A DNA stretch of 64,000 nucleotides from Snodgrassella alvi. Its GTDB lineage: Bacteria > Pseudomonadota > Gammaproteobacteria > Burkholderiales > Neisseriaceae. Of the stretch, positions 48,441-56,937 are shown piece by piece (position 1 is the first letter of the stretch; every line of letters starts with the position of its first letter). Below the pieces are notes generated by a model. It saw nothing but the letters and a program-made list of their open reading frames with translations, ran no database searches and was not told where the DNA came from. The position numbers were made by a program, and so were the translations under genes. The stretch spans positions 1-64,000 of the forward strand of contig NZ_MDVC01000107.1 in the NCBI RefSeq assembly GCF_002777425.1, in the 5' to 3' direction.

Positions 48441-49664
48441 CTAAAATTCCTCATTTTTTTTAAATTTATCGTGCCAATAAATATAAAATTCATTGGTATT
48501 ATCGTTGGCTAGAAAATGATAATGGCCTTGTGTAAAATAAGGCTGTTTAGTAGGGTTGTTATTTAAATCAGGAAGATAACTTATATCTGTAGTTGAATCA
48601 TATATTTTTTCATATTGAGAAATTTTTTCATCCTCGGTAACATTTGAAAGATCGTACTTTGTCCATTCATTCTTCCAGCGCTGGTACAATATATCTTCAC
48701 GTTCCTGCCATGCATCCAAGGGAATATCGCCAATACTTTCGAGTCTCACCTTTTCGGAATAAAAAGCCCAATAGTTTTTTAATGCTGTATTAATATGTTC
48801 CTCGCTTTTATTTATACTACAAAGTTGATCTATAAATAGATGCTTTTTATCAATATCTTTCTTCAGATATTCTTGATATGCTGTTTTGTAAAAGGATTGT
48901 TCACAGAAGCGATTTTTTTTTCTTGCGATAAGTTCACTATACAGAAGATTTTTATAAGTCTGCGGTATTAATTGAACACTTTGTTTCTGTTTCCACGCGC
49001 AGATGCATTCATTTATCATATGTGCAAATACGGATTTATAGATATTTTCAGATTCCTGAATAAGTTCAGATGGTATGTGTAATAAATTAATAGTGGCCGA
49101 TTTGGGATCTTGAGTTGACTTTGTTCCATCCTCAGAAAGTAAGGTAATATTTTTAATTAAGAACTTTAAATTTTCATCTTGATACTTTAATACTTCCCCT
49201 ATTGTTTTTTTGATTTCACTGCTATCCTTTAAGCCGTTATAAATTGCCTTTCCTTTTTCTTTTAATCTTGCTAGTGCTGCATCAATTTCTTGATCACTTT
49301 TTGCTTGCGATAAAATATATGCTAAGTTATCTTTTTTGATCGTTTTATTAGATACCAAACAATATGTGATTTTTTCATATTTTTCACGTGCTTCTTCTAT
49401 AAAAAATAGCCAGATATGGAGTGTGTGCCATAAATTGTAACTGCTGTCTTGATATGGTTGGTGGTTATTTTGGATTGAATGCTTATCTTGTTCGAAAAAA
49501 ACCTGCCAATTTTCGTTTTCGGAACGTATTTCTTCAACTACGTCATCTGCTGTTTCGATTCCGATAACTGTATTATTAGTTTCACAGGAAAAAATCCGAT
49601 AAAGTGCACGTTGCATTTGGTAGAGAAATCCCAAAATTTTAGAGCTTGCATCTTTGGTAACCAT
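48441..49664 (-). CDS. ABC-3C system effector-like protein
   Basis: The first gene of the operon encodes 407 residues. The N-terminus (KILGFLYQMQRALYRIF) and the spaced acidic/lysine pattern IGIETADDVVEEI then VFFEQDKHSI, near residues 33-63, resembles the E/D-x-K arrangement of restriction-endonuclease-fold domains, such as DUF4297-like effectors. NLWHTLHIWLFFIEEA follows. The C-terminal third, ending GHYHFLANDNTNEFYIYWHDKF, is the portion expected to act with the ATPase. Nuclease activity is inference. Codons are AT-rich. Confidence 0.68.
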   Translation of the reverse strand: MVTKDASSKILGFLYQMQRALYRIFSCETNNTVIGIETADDVVEEIRSENENWQVFFEQDKHSIQNNHQPYQDSSYNLWHTLHIWLFFIEEAREKYEKITYCLVSNKTIKKDNLAYILSQAKSDQEIDAALARLKEKGKAIYNGLKDSSEIKKTIGEVLKYQDENLKFLIKNITLLSEDGTKSTQDPKSATINLLHIPSELIQESENIYKSVFAHMINECICAWKQKQSVQLIPQTYKNLLYSELIARKKNRFCEQSFYKTAYQEYLKKDIDKKHLFIDQLCSINKSEEHINTALKNYWAFYSEKVRLESIGDIPLDAWQEREDILYQRWKNEWTKYDLSNVTEDEKISQYEKIYDSTTDISYLPDLNNNPTKQPYFTQGHYHFLANDNTNEFYIYWHDKFKKNEEF

Positions 49665-49921
49665 TTACATCTTTCTTCGGGATGGTTAATGATTTAAACA
49701 CTAGAGCTTCAATTTAACTTTATTTAATATTATTTTTTATATTTAATCAATATGTAACATAATAATATATTGATAAATATTAAAACCATTTGTTTTTATA
49801 TGAAAAATTAAATAATTACAATTCTAGTACAAACAAATTTTGAATTGTTAATTAAAAAATTACCTGCAAAACAATAAATTGTGTCATGCAGGCAATTTTT
49901 ACTATATAGATTTCTGATAAA

Positions 49922-52015
49922 CTACATATTAAAACCACAATGACGCAACAGCGCATCAATTTGTGGCTCGCGGCCGCGGAAAGCTTTAAATGACGCCATG
50001 GCCGGGCGGGAGCCGCCTACCGCGAGGACTTCACGCCAGAAGCGCTTACCTGTGGTGGTTGCATCAGCTTCTTCCTCAAACGCAGCATAGATATCAGCAG
50101 AAAGCACTTCAGCCCAGCTATAGCTGTAGTAACCGGCAGAATAACCACCGGCAAAGATATGGCTGAAGGAATGAGCAAAGCGGTTAAAGTCTGGCTGTGG
50201 CATCACTGCTACTCTGCGGCGTACTTCCTGCAAGGTTTGCTGCCAGTCGCAGCCCGGATGGCTGTAGATTTCCATATCAAACTGAGCAAATTCCATCTGG
50301 CGCAGCATAAACAGGCCGGTCTGGAAGTTTTTGGCCGCCAGCATTTTGTCGTAAAGCTCTTTTGGTAAAGGCGCGCCGGTATCCTGATGGCTGCTCATGC
50401 CTGCCAGCACATCGTATTCCCAGACAAAGTTTTCCATAAACTGGCTGGGCATTTCTACAGCATCCCACTCCACGCCATTAATGCCGGATACCCCCAGCTC
50501 ATCTACCTGAGTAAGCAGATGATGCAGGCCGTGGCCAGTTTCGTGGAACAGGGTCAGGATTTCATCATGGCTCAGACGTGCAATATTACCGGCTACGGGC
50601 GGGGTAAAGTTGCATACCAGATAGGCGATCGGTGTTTGGAGCTGGCCGGCATGATTTCCGGTGGTGAAACGGCGACGGCCACGGTAGTCATTCATCCATG
50701 CGCCACCGCGCTTACCAGCACGTGCATACAGATCCATGTATACACCGCCAATAATGGCTCCGCCCTGCTCCAGCTCATAATAACGTACATCTGGGTGCCA
50801 TACCGGTACCTGTTTTTCAATAAAATGCACACCGTACAATTTATCAATCTGAGCAAACAGGCCAGCCAGTACGCGGTCGGCCGGGAAATATTTTTTTACC
50901 TCAATCTGGCTGAATGCATACTTGGCCTGACGCAGTTTTTCGCTGGCATAGGTAATATCCCATGGCTGTAAATCATCCAGTCCGAGCTGTTCATGGGCAA
51001 ATGCTTTAACTTCGGCCAAATCTTTTTCGGCAAATGGTTTAGCGCGACTGGCTAAGTCTTGCAGGAATGCCAGTACCTGCTGCGGTGTATCGGCCATTTT
51101 GGTGGCCAGAGACAGTTCGGCATAATTCTGAAAACCCAGCAATTGTGCTTCACGTGCGGCGATTTGCAGAATACGGTTGATATTGGCGGTATTGTCCCAT
51201 TTGGCCTCACCCAGCTCGCTGGCTCGGGTTGAGTAGGCATGATAAAGCTGCCGGCGCAGTTCGCGGTTGTGCGCATATTGCATTACCGCCAGATAATGCG
51301 GCATTTGCAGGCCGATTTTATAGCCGGTTTTACCTTCGGCTTCGGCTGCGGCGGCAAACATGGCTAGAGCTTCTTCTGTCAGCCCGCTAATTTCGCTGTC
51401 ATGGGCAAAATCGGCAGCGGTGCTGCTATGGCTGGATGCATTCTCTTTACCGACCAATGCTTCACCATTGGCAAAATACAATGCAAACGCGTCGGTGGCA
51501 TCCAGTACATTCTGGCTGAATGCAGCAGAAAGTTGCGCGCCTTCGGCCTGCAAGGCTGCAAATTCGGCCTGTTCCTGTGCCGGCAATTCGGCGCCGCTCA
51601 GGACGAAATCGCGTAAATCATGATTCAGTTTGGTTTGCTGTGCTGCGCTCAATTGTGCATATTCTGCACCGGCCTTGATACTCTTGAAGCGCTCATATAA
51701 AGCGATATCCTGACTGATGGCAGTGAAAAATTCGCTTACTTTTGGCATCAGGGCATTATAGGCTGCGCGTAATTCAGGCGTATCGGCCACGCTGTTCAAA
51801 TGGGCAACCACCCCCCAGATACGGCCGACACGTTCGGTGATATTGGTTAATGCTTCTACCGTGTTATTCCAGTTTACGCCAGATTCTGCTTTCAGCGCGG
51901 TAATGGCGGCATTGGCCTGATTCATGGCTTCAGTCATGGCCGGTTCAATATCAGTGGCGCTGATGGCATCAAAGCGCGGTTCGCTATCCAGATTCAACAA
52001 AACATTTTCAGACAT
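49922..52015 (-). CDS. prlC: Oligopeptidase A (M3 metallopeptidase)
   Basis: Cytosolic zinc oligopeptidase of 697 residues, a normal length for PrlC. The zinc site is FHETGHGLHHLLTQ (HExxH, near residue 485), with the third ligand glutamate in the following VEWDAVEMPSQFMENF. The N-terminal helical half begins MSENVLLNLDSEPRFDAISATDIEPA. It degrades signal peptides and other short peptides in E. coli. It is divergent from the carbonic anhydrase-like gene across 128 bp. Confidence 0.96.
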   Translation of the reverse strand: MSENVLLNLDSEPRFDAISATDIEPAMTEAMNQANAAITALKAESGVNWNNTVEALTNITERVGRIWGVVAHLNSVADTPELRAAYNALMPKVSEFFTAISQDIALYERFKSIKAGAEYAQLSAAQQTKLNHDLRDFVLSGAELPAQEQAEFAALQAEGAQLSAAFSQNVLDATDAFALYFANGEALVGKENASSHSSTAADFAHDSEISGLTEEALAMFAAAAEAEGKTGYKIGLQMPHYLAVMQYAHNRELRRQLYHAYSTRASELGEAKWDNTANINRILQIAAREAQLLGFQNYAELSLATKMADTPQQVLAFLQDLASRAKPFAEKDLAEVKAFAHEQLGLDDLQPWDITYASEKLRQAKYAFSQIEVKKYFPADRVLAGLFAQIDKLYGVHFIEKQVPVWHPDVRYYELEQGGAIIGGVYMDLYARAGKRGGAWMNDYRGRRRFTTGNHAGQLQTPIAYLVCNFTPPVAGNIARLSHDEILTLFHETGHGLHHLLTQVDELGVSGINGVEWDAVEMPSQFMENFVWEYDVLAGMSSHQDTGAPLPKELYDKMLAAKNFQTGLFMLRQMEFAQFDMEIYSHPGCDWQQTLQEVRRRVAVMPQPDFNRFAHSFSHIFAGGYSAGYYSYSWAEVLSADIYAAFEEEADATTTGKRFWREVLAVGGSRPAMASFKAFRGREPQIDALLRHCGFNM

Positions 52016-52143
52016 AGTATTCTCATGAGAAAAATACCTGTAAATTTGCGGTTTTTCAGGTAAATCGGGTGGAAAAGGCAGGAGCTGCTGTTTATCTTCT
52101 GCTCTAAATGATGTGTATAATGCAATAGGATAAGGTCAAAACC

Positions 52144-52683
52144 ATGAAAAACAATATTCGTTCTTATTTGGATACGCAACCACAAATTGCTGATAGTTGT
52201 TATATAGATGATATGGCAGTGGTTATCGGGGATGTGGTATTGCACGAACAGGTATCTGTGTGGCCGTTTGCGGTGATTCGTGCAGATGTGAACAGGATGC
52301 AGATTGGCGCCAGAAGCAATATTCAGGATCACTGTATGCTGCATGTGAGCCATAAAACAGCAGCGAAGCCAGAGGGTTCACCCCTGCTGATTGGTGAAGA
52401 TGTAACCATCGGCCATCATGTTAATCTGCATGGCTGCACCATTGGTAATCGCGTTCTGGTGGGTATCAATTCAATCGTGCTGGATGACGTCATTATTGAA
52501 GATGAGGTGATGATTGGTGCCGGCAGTTTGGTTCCGCCACGCAAACGGCTGGCCAGTGGTTATCTGTATATGGGCTCTCCCGTGCAGCAAATTCGCCCGT
52601 TAACAGAAAAAGAACGCGAATTTTTGCCATATTCTGCGGCGCATTATGTTAAACTTATGCAAAATTATCATGTTAACCCTTAA
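52144..52683 (+). CDS. Gamma-class carbonic anhydrase-like hexapeptide protein
   Basis: The 179-residue protein is a left-handed beta-helix of hexapeptide repeats (VVIGDVVLHEQVSVWPFAVIRADV, IGARSNIQDHCMLHVS, DVTIGHHVNLHGCTIGN). The three metal histidines correspond to HVSH and GHHVNLHG. It belongs to the YrdA/CaiE/gamma-CA group; some members hydrate carbon dioxide, while others show little activity. A start-proximal AAGG supports the ATG. The last repeat leads into a helical tail. It precedes a small lipoprotein gene by 15 bp, so the two may be cotranscribed. Confidence 0.9.
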   Translation: MKNNIRSYLDTQPQIADSCYIDDMAVVIGDVVLHEQVSVWPFAVIRADVNRMQIGARSNIQDHCMLHVSHKTAAKPEGSPLLIGEDVTIGHHVNLHGCTIGNRVLVGINSIVLDDVIIEDEVMIGAGSLVPPRKRLASGYLYMGSPVQQIRPLTEKEREFLPYSAAHYVKLMQNYHVNP

Positions 52684-52698
52684 AGAAAGGATAGTGGA

Positions 52699-52839
52699 AT
52701 GAAGAAACTTTTGTCTCTAGGCTTGTTGTGCAGTGCACTGGTATTAGCTGGTTGTGCCAGTCATGGCACCGGCGGTGGCCAGACTGAGGTATATGGTAAT
52801 CTTAAAGGTGGGGTGGAATCATCTCATACGGGTCATTAA
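52699..52839 (+). CDS. Small lipoprotein, 46 aa
   Basis: A 46-residue lipoprotein precursor. The signal peptide MKKLLSLGLLCSALVLAGC ends in the lipobox LAGC (cysteine at residue 19), leaving a mature peptide of only 28 residues rich in glycine and histidine. AAAGAAAGGA lies 8 bp before the ATG. It starts 15 bp after the carbonic anhydrase-like gene. It shares layout with the 41-residue lipoprotein 180 bp downstream. Function unknown. Confidence 0.75.
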   Translation: MKKLLSLGLLCSALVLAGCASHGTGGGQTEVYGNLKGGVESSHTGH

Positions 52840-53020
52840 ACTTACTGCTTACGTAACTTCGCTGATATAAGCTATTGTCCTATATGAATTAATTAGTGTC
52901 GTAAATTGGGTATATTATGCGGTTGGAAAGTGCAAAATTTGCATGGACTGATTGTTATAGTGGTAGAGTTAAACTGGATTAGCAAAGCAGTTTTTCAAAC
53001 CAATCACAAAGGACACTATG

Positions 53021-53146
53021 ATGAAAAAATTATTAGGAATCGGCGCTTTATTGGCTGCTATGGCACTGTCTGCCTGTGCAACGACACATTCTGGTACTAA
53101 AGAAGCTCCGTATAGCGATGTACAGGCCGCAGTAGAATCTAATTAA
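53021..53146 (+). CDS. Small lipoprotein, 41 aa
   Basis: A second very short lipoprotein precursor: MKKLLGIGALLAAMALSAC with lipobox LSAC (cysteine at residue 19), then about 22 mature residues ending AAVESN. The ribosome binding site AAAGGA is 7 bp before the ATG at 53021; ATG 53018 directly before it is also in frame. The signal peptide and the VES-type tail resemble the 46-residue lipoprotein upstream, suggesting duplication followed by divergence. A terminator follows at 53161. Function unknown. Confidence 0.72.
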   Translation: MKKLLGIGALLAAMALSACATTHSGTKEAPYSDVQAAVESN

Positions 53147-53160
53147 TTGTTGTATTGATT

Positions 53161-53216
53161 AAAAGTGGTTGTGTTTGCCAGAAATATTTATCTGGCGAAT
53201 GTAACCACTTTTTTGT
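53161..53216 (+). terminator. Terminator of the small lipoprotein
   Basis: Outer arms AAAGTGGTT/AACCACTTT and inner arms TTTGCCAGA/TCTGGCGAA form a long hairpin followed by TTTTT. Confidence 0.88.
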
Positions 53217-53705
53217 TTTTATATTATTGATTTTTGAATAATAAATAACAGTTATACAGTCTGGCAAACATTGTGATAATGGTTATAGATGACCAGTTAA
53301 GAAGCATATAGAACAATATGACAGCAGGTATTGGTTTAGCTTTAATGTCACACTAATTATATAAATATAATCAGAATTGTGTAGCTTGAACTAGCAGCAG
53401 CAATATATCGCTGCTGACTATTTTGCTTAAATGCAGGGAAGCTTGAAATTTCATTCAGAAGTATCGGAGCACGCCTTCTTTTCCCGCTGCTATCCGCAAA
53501 ATGCCTGATTGGCAGGTTTTGTTAAGAGAGATATATAGCTGCGGGTATTTTATTTATCCAGACAGTTTCAAATTTTATATAAACGTTTAATTTTACCAGC
53601 CAGTAGCAACATGGCTAGTTGGCTGACTTAAATCATTATGGCTATAGCCATCTTAAATCTGTGACTGTGAATGTAATCGTGAACAGGCGGTACTAGTGTG
53701 TAATT
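53217..53705. other. Gene-free stretch
   Basis: About 490 bp, AT-rich, with no credible ORF, RNA or repeat recognised on either strand. Confidence 0.4.
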
Positions 53706-54314
53706 TTATTGACCATCAGATTCAGAGTTAAGTAGTAGTATTGTTGATCCATCTGCATTTACCTCCTGTAGAATCACGCCACACTTTGCTATGGTATAGG
53801 TAGCAATAGCTTCATAATCTTTACCTGGTTCGGCGACAAACGTAAGTTTTTTACTCTGGCAGGATGGCTGGTTAGTAATTATTTTCCCACCATGATGGGT
53901 ATTATTAACGTTGGTTAGGCCAATAATCGCATTAAATATGGTAATGGGTACGTTGGCCGGGATAGTGAATTCACGGTAATACAGCTTCGACAGATTATGA
54001 TTGTGCTGCTTCATAGTATCCAGAGTGGTAGTGGCTGGTATGCCGATAGTGCTGTTACGGGCTACACCCAATAATGAAGCAAATGCACCGCCCATATTGC
54101 CACCGGTTGATTCTTTGACCACATGCCCCTGAAAGCTGTATTTCATATTGGTAGGCTTGCCGTTTTGCCCGAATATACGTATCCGCGCCTGTGGGGCTGC
54201 ATCGTCCGGTATATCCTGCGCCATGGCAAGATTAAAGTTTAAACTTAATAAAGTACTGACTATCAGGAACTTTATTAGGCTGGGCTTAGATTTTATTTTT
54301 TTGGTAACAAACAT
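53706..54314 (-). CDS. Exported protein of unknown function
   Basis: The start at ATG 54314 gives 202 residues with a signal peptide (basic KKIKSK, hydrophobic FLIVSTLLSLNFNLA, cleavage AMA-Q near residue 32); an in-frame ATG 11 codons upstream is also open. The mature part has a beta-rich look: ARIRIFGQNGKPTNMKYSF, a glycine-rich MGGAFASLLG, and two cysteines (CQSKKLTF, IAKCGV) that could form a disulfide. I recognise no family. It is isolated between two gene-free stretches. Confidence 0.72.
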   Translation of the reverse strand: MFVTKKIKSKPSLIKFLIVSTLLSLNFNLAMAQDIPDDAAPQARIRIFGQNGKPTNMKYSFQGHVVKESTGGNMGGAFASLLGVARNSTIGIPATTTLDTMKQHNHNLSKLYYREFTIPANVPITIFNAIIGLTNVNNTHHGGKIITNQPSCQSKKLTFVAEPGKDYEAIATYTIAKCGVILQEVNADGSTILLLNSESDGQ

Positions 54315-55039
54315 ATGGCGACTCACAGAATAACTTAGGTTAAACAAAACAGCTTAAAGATGTGTTATTAAAATATTTAATATATATTACTATTATACTC
54401 ACATAAATAAGGATATTTTTCGTAGTATTATATATTTATTGGTAGAATATTTACTCGAATTGAAAGCTGATTAGTTAAGTAATGTGAACAGGATGCGTGT
54501 CGATAAACTTATGTACAAGCAGTACAGCCGGATAGTGCTGCTGTTGGCATGTAGTCATCTGTTAATTGTAATATAGCGATAACCAATGACTATAGCCAGC
54601 CGTATTGTGGTTATTGCGACAGTATTGCGGATAAAAATTTTGTTTGTGGCTTGTCGTGCCGAGAAAGCAAAGTATGTGTAGAAATCATTCCCAAGCACTA
54701 CCGGCTGATATTGGGTGGTGAACGAGACATCAGCATGATTCAGCCAGCACACTGCTGAAATTCGTATGCTATGCTGATTGATGCTGTAAAAATAAACGTA
54801 TATACCTGCATCACAGGAATAAAAGCTTAATACAGCGTAAGAAAAAACCATCAGACTGTTTATTCTGATTATTAGCGACGCAGTAGTTGGCCATGTTTAA
54901 TAGTATTAGCGTAGACAAATATTATCTGTACTAAAAAGAATGCGAACTTTTCTTTAATAACCGCGATGAAAGCCTGAATACGATTCTATTCAGGCGAGTT
55001 AAGCACAGGCTATAATAAAGTCACACCTATGGCCAGATT
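54315..55039. other. Gene-free stretch
   Basis: About 720 bp without a convincing gene. A 98-codon minus-strand frame at 54555-54851 has no ribosome binding site or family features. A hairpin with arms AGCCTGAATA/TATTCAGGC (about 54971-54995) contains the GCCTGAA core but no T-tract. Confidence 0.4.
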
Positions 55040-55040
55040 A

Positions 55041-55075
55041 AAAAAACGGGCGCAGAAATGCTCGCCCGTTTTTTT
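55041..55075. terminator. Terminator of tldD
   Basis: Arms AAAAAACGGGCG and CGCCCGTTTTTT lie 16 bp beyond the tldD stop; A- and T-runs flank both sides. Confidence 0.9.
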
Positions 55076-55091
55076 ACTGGTTTGGTGCTGA

Positions 55092-56543
55092 TTAGGTTTG
55101 GCTACCGCCAACGGTAAGACCTTCATCAATACGCAAGGTGGGCTGTCCCACACCTACCGGAACGCTCTGGCCGTCTTTACCACATACGCCTACACCACTG
55201 TCCAGACTGGTGTTATTGCCAATCATACTGACGTGTTTTAATACCTCAGGGCCGCTGCCGATGATGGTGGCTCCTTTAACCGGGTACTGTAGCTTGCCGT
55301 TTTCAACCCACCATGCTTCCGAAGCACTGAATACAAACTTGCCACTGGTAATGTCTACCTGTCCACCACCAAAATTCACCGCATATAAGCCTTTATCGAC
55401 AGAAGCAATAATTTCTTCAGGATTAAGCTGGCCGTTTTCCATATAGGTATTAGTCATACGCGGCATCGGTGCTGAAGCATAGTTTTCACGGCGGCCATTA
55501 CCGGTTACCGGTACCCCCATCAGGCGGGCATTGGTTTCGTCCTGCAAATAACCACATAAAATACCGTCTTCAATCAGCACAGTGCGTCTGGTGGCGTTAC
55601 CCTCATCATCAATGTTCAGAGAGCCGCGGCGTTCAGCAATATTACCCTGATCCACCACTGTCACCCCCTTTGCGGCAACACGCTCACCCAGCCGGCCGGC
55701 AAATGCACTGGTACCCTTGCGGTTAAAATCACCTTCCAGACCATGGCCAACAGCTTCATGCAGCAATACACCCGGCCAGCCGTTACCCAAAACCACCGTC
55801 ATCGAACCTGCTGGTGCCGGACGCGCCTCCAGATTAGTCAGCGCCTGTGCCACGGCCGTATCCACATATGATTTAAGCATGGCTTCATCAAAATAGCCCA
55901 GGTCAAAGCGGCCGCCACCGCCACTGCTGCCCTGTTCACGCCGCTCACCCTGTTTGGCAATTACCGTCACCGACAAGCGCACCAGCGGGCGAATATCAGT
56001 ATGTATCCGTCCATCCAGCCGTGCCAGATAAATCAGCTCGTGTTCGCATACCAGCCCGGCCATTACCTGCACAACGCGCGGATCTGCTGCTTTTGCCAGT
56101 GTTTCCACCTGCTGCAATAAAGCCACTTTGGCTGCCGCATCCAGACTTAGCATCGGATTAGCCATACCATACAGTGGCTTGGCCAGCGGCAGCGTAGTCA
56201 GGCCAACTGAACGCTGCTGCCCGGCCTGACCAATCGCCCGTACCGCCTGCGCAGCATTGGTTAATGCCTGTACATTCAGATTATCGGCATAGGCAAATGC
56301 CGTTTTTTCCCCACTTACCGCGCGTACCCCCACGCCCTGCTCAATCTGGAAACTGCCTGATTTCACCATGCCCTCTTCCAGATGCCAGCTTTCATAGATA
56401 CTGCGCTGGCAGTAGATATCGGCATAGTCAATGTGGTGAGCACCCATCAGTGACAATGCATGAGTAAAATCAGCCACGGCCAGCTCGTTATCGGCCAGTA
56501 GCTGTTGGTGTACAAGTTGAGCGGTTTGAGTAGAGATAGGCAT
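55092..56543 (-). CDS. tldD: Metalloprotease TldD
   Basis: Catalytic subunit of the TldD/TldE (PmbA) zinc protease that unfolds and degrades peptides such as microcin B17 precursor and CcdA. The start at ATG 56543 (MPISTQTAQLVHQQLL) gives 483 residues, the family norm; a GTG 11 codons upstream is open too. The metal site is LLHEAVGHGLEGDF near residue 260. Later family segments include GTSAFAGRLGERVA and YASAPMPRMTNTYMENG. The partner pmbA is not in the window. A Fur-type site lies about 185 bp upstream on its 5' side. Confidence 0.94.
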   Translation of the reverse strand: MPISTQTAQLVHQQLLADNELAVADFTHALSLMGAHHIDYADIYCQRSIYESWHLEEGMVKSGSFQIEQGVGVRAVSGEKTAFAYADNLNVQALTNAAQAVRAIGQAGQQRSVGLTTLPLAKPLYGMANPMLSLDAAAKVALLQQVETLAKAADPRVVQVMAGLVCEHELIYLARLDGRIHTDIRPLVRLSVTVIAKQGERREQGSSGGGGRFDLGYFDEAMLKSYVDTAVAQALTNLEARPAPAGSMTVVLGNGWPGVLLHEAVGHGLEGDFNRKGTSAFAGRLGERVAAKGVTVVDQGNIAERRGSLNIDDEGNATRRTVLIEDGILCGYLQDETNARLMGVPVTGNGRRENYASAPMPRMTNTYMENGQLNPEEIIASVDKGLYAVNFGGGQVDITSGKFVFSASEAWWVENGKLQYPVKGATIIGSGPEVLKHVSMIGNNTSLDSGVGVCGKDGQSVPVGVGQPTLRIDEGLTVGGSQT

Positions 56544-56726
56544 GAGCAATAAAAGGTTGAGTTGTGACAAAAGCACAAACAGGGAAATGGTTTAACCAGA
56601 ATACAATTGTGGGCAATTATACCGAAAACAAGCTGTCTCTGTGTGACAGCCATCTGTCGCATCAAAAGCAGAAGCAGAATTGTTTTAGCGACAGGAAAAA
56701 AAACATTATGTAAAAATCACTACAAT

Positions 56727-56758
56727 GATATTGATAATTATTATCATTATATTATAAT
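56727..56758 (+). promoter_or_regulatory. Fur box overlapping a plus-strand promoter
   Basis: GATATTGATAATTATTATC at 56727-56745 matches the 19-bp Fur consensus at 17 positions and contains a perfect GATAAT-T-ATTATC palindrome. It overlaps TTGATA (56731) and TATAAT (56753) spaced by 16 bp, a good sigma70 promoter pointing right. Repression by Fur with iron would follow; binding is inferred. It faces away from tldD. Confidence 0.75.
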
Positions 56759-56764
56759 GTGTCT

Positions 56765-56917
56765 TACCAGTTAGTTAGCGATAGTTAACCGGTAACGATC
56801 TCAAGTATCTTTAAACCTATTTTCAGGAGCGGCTTAGCGATTAGCGTTAAATTTTGCATCAAAACTCAAAAACCGAAAACATCAAAGCCACTGATATCCT
56901 CAGTGGCTTTGATGTTT
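56765..56917 (+). ncRNA. Candidate Fur-repressed small RNA
   Basis: Downstream of the Fur-box promoter, about 150 nt run to an 18-bp hairpin terminator (arms 56877-56894 and 56900-56917) without any ORF: the only Shine-Dalgarno-like AGGAG at about 56825 has no ATG behind it. This is the layout of RyhB- and NrrF-type iron-responsive sRNAs (Fur box, short transcript, terminator). The terminator also serves galE in the opposite direction. No sequence similarity to a known sRNA can be claimed. Confidence 0.55.
56877..56917. terminator. Bidirectional terminator between galE and the sRNA
   Basis: An 18-bp perfect stem, AAACATCAAAGCCACTGA/TCAGTGGCTTTGATGTTT with a 5-nt loop, 21 bp past the galE stop. 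Confidence 0.9.
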
Positions 56918-56937
56918 AAACACAGGAATGGCAGCAA

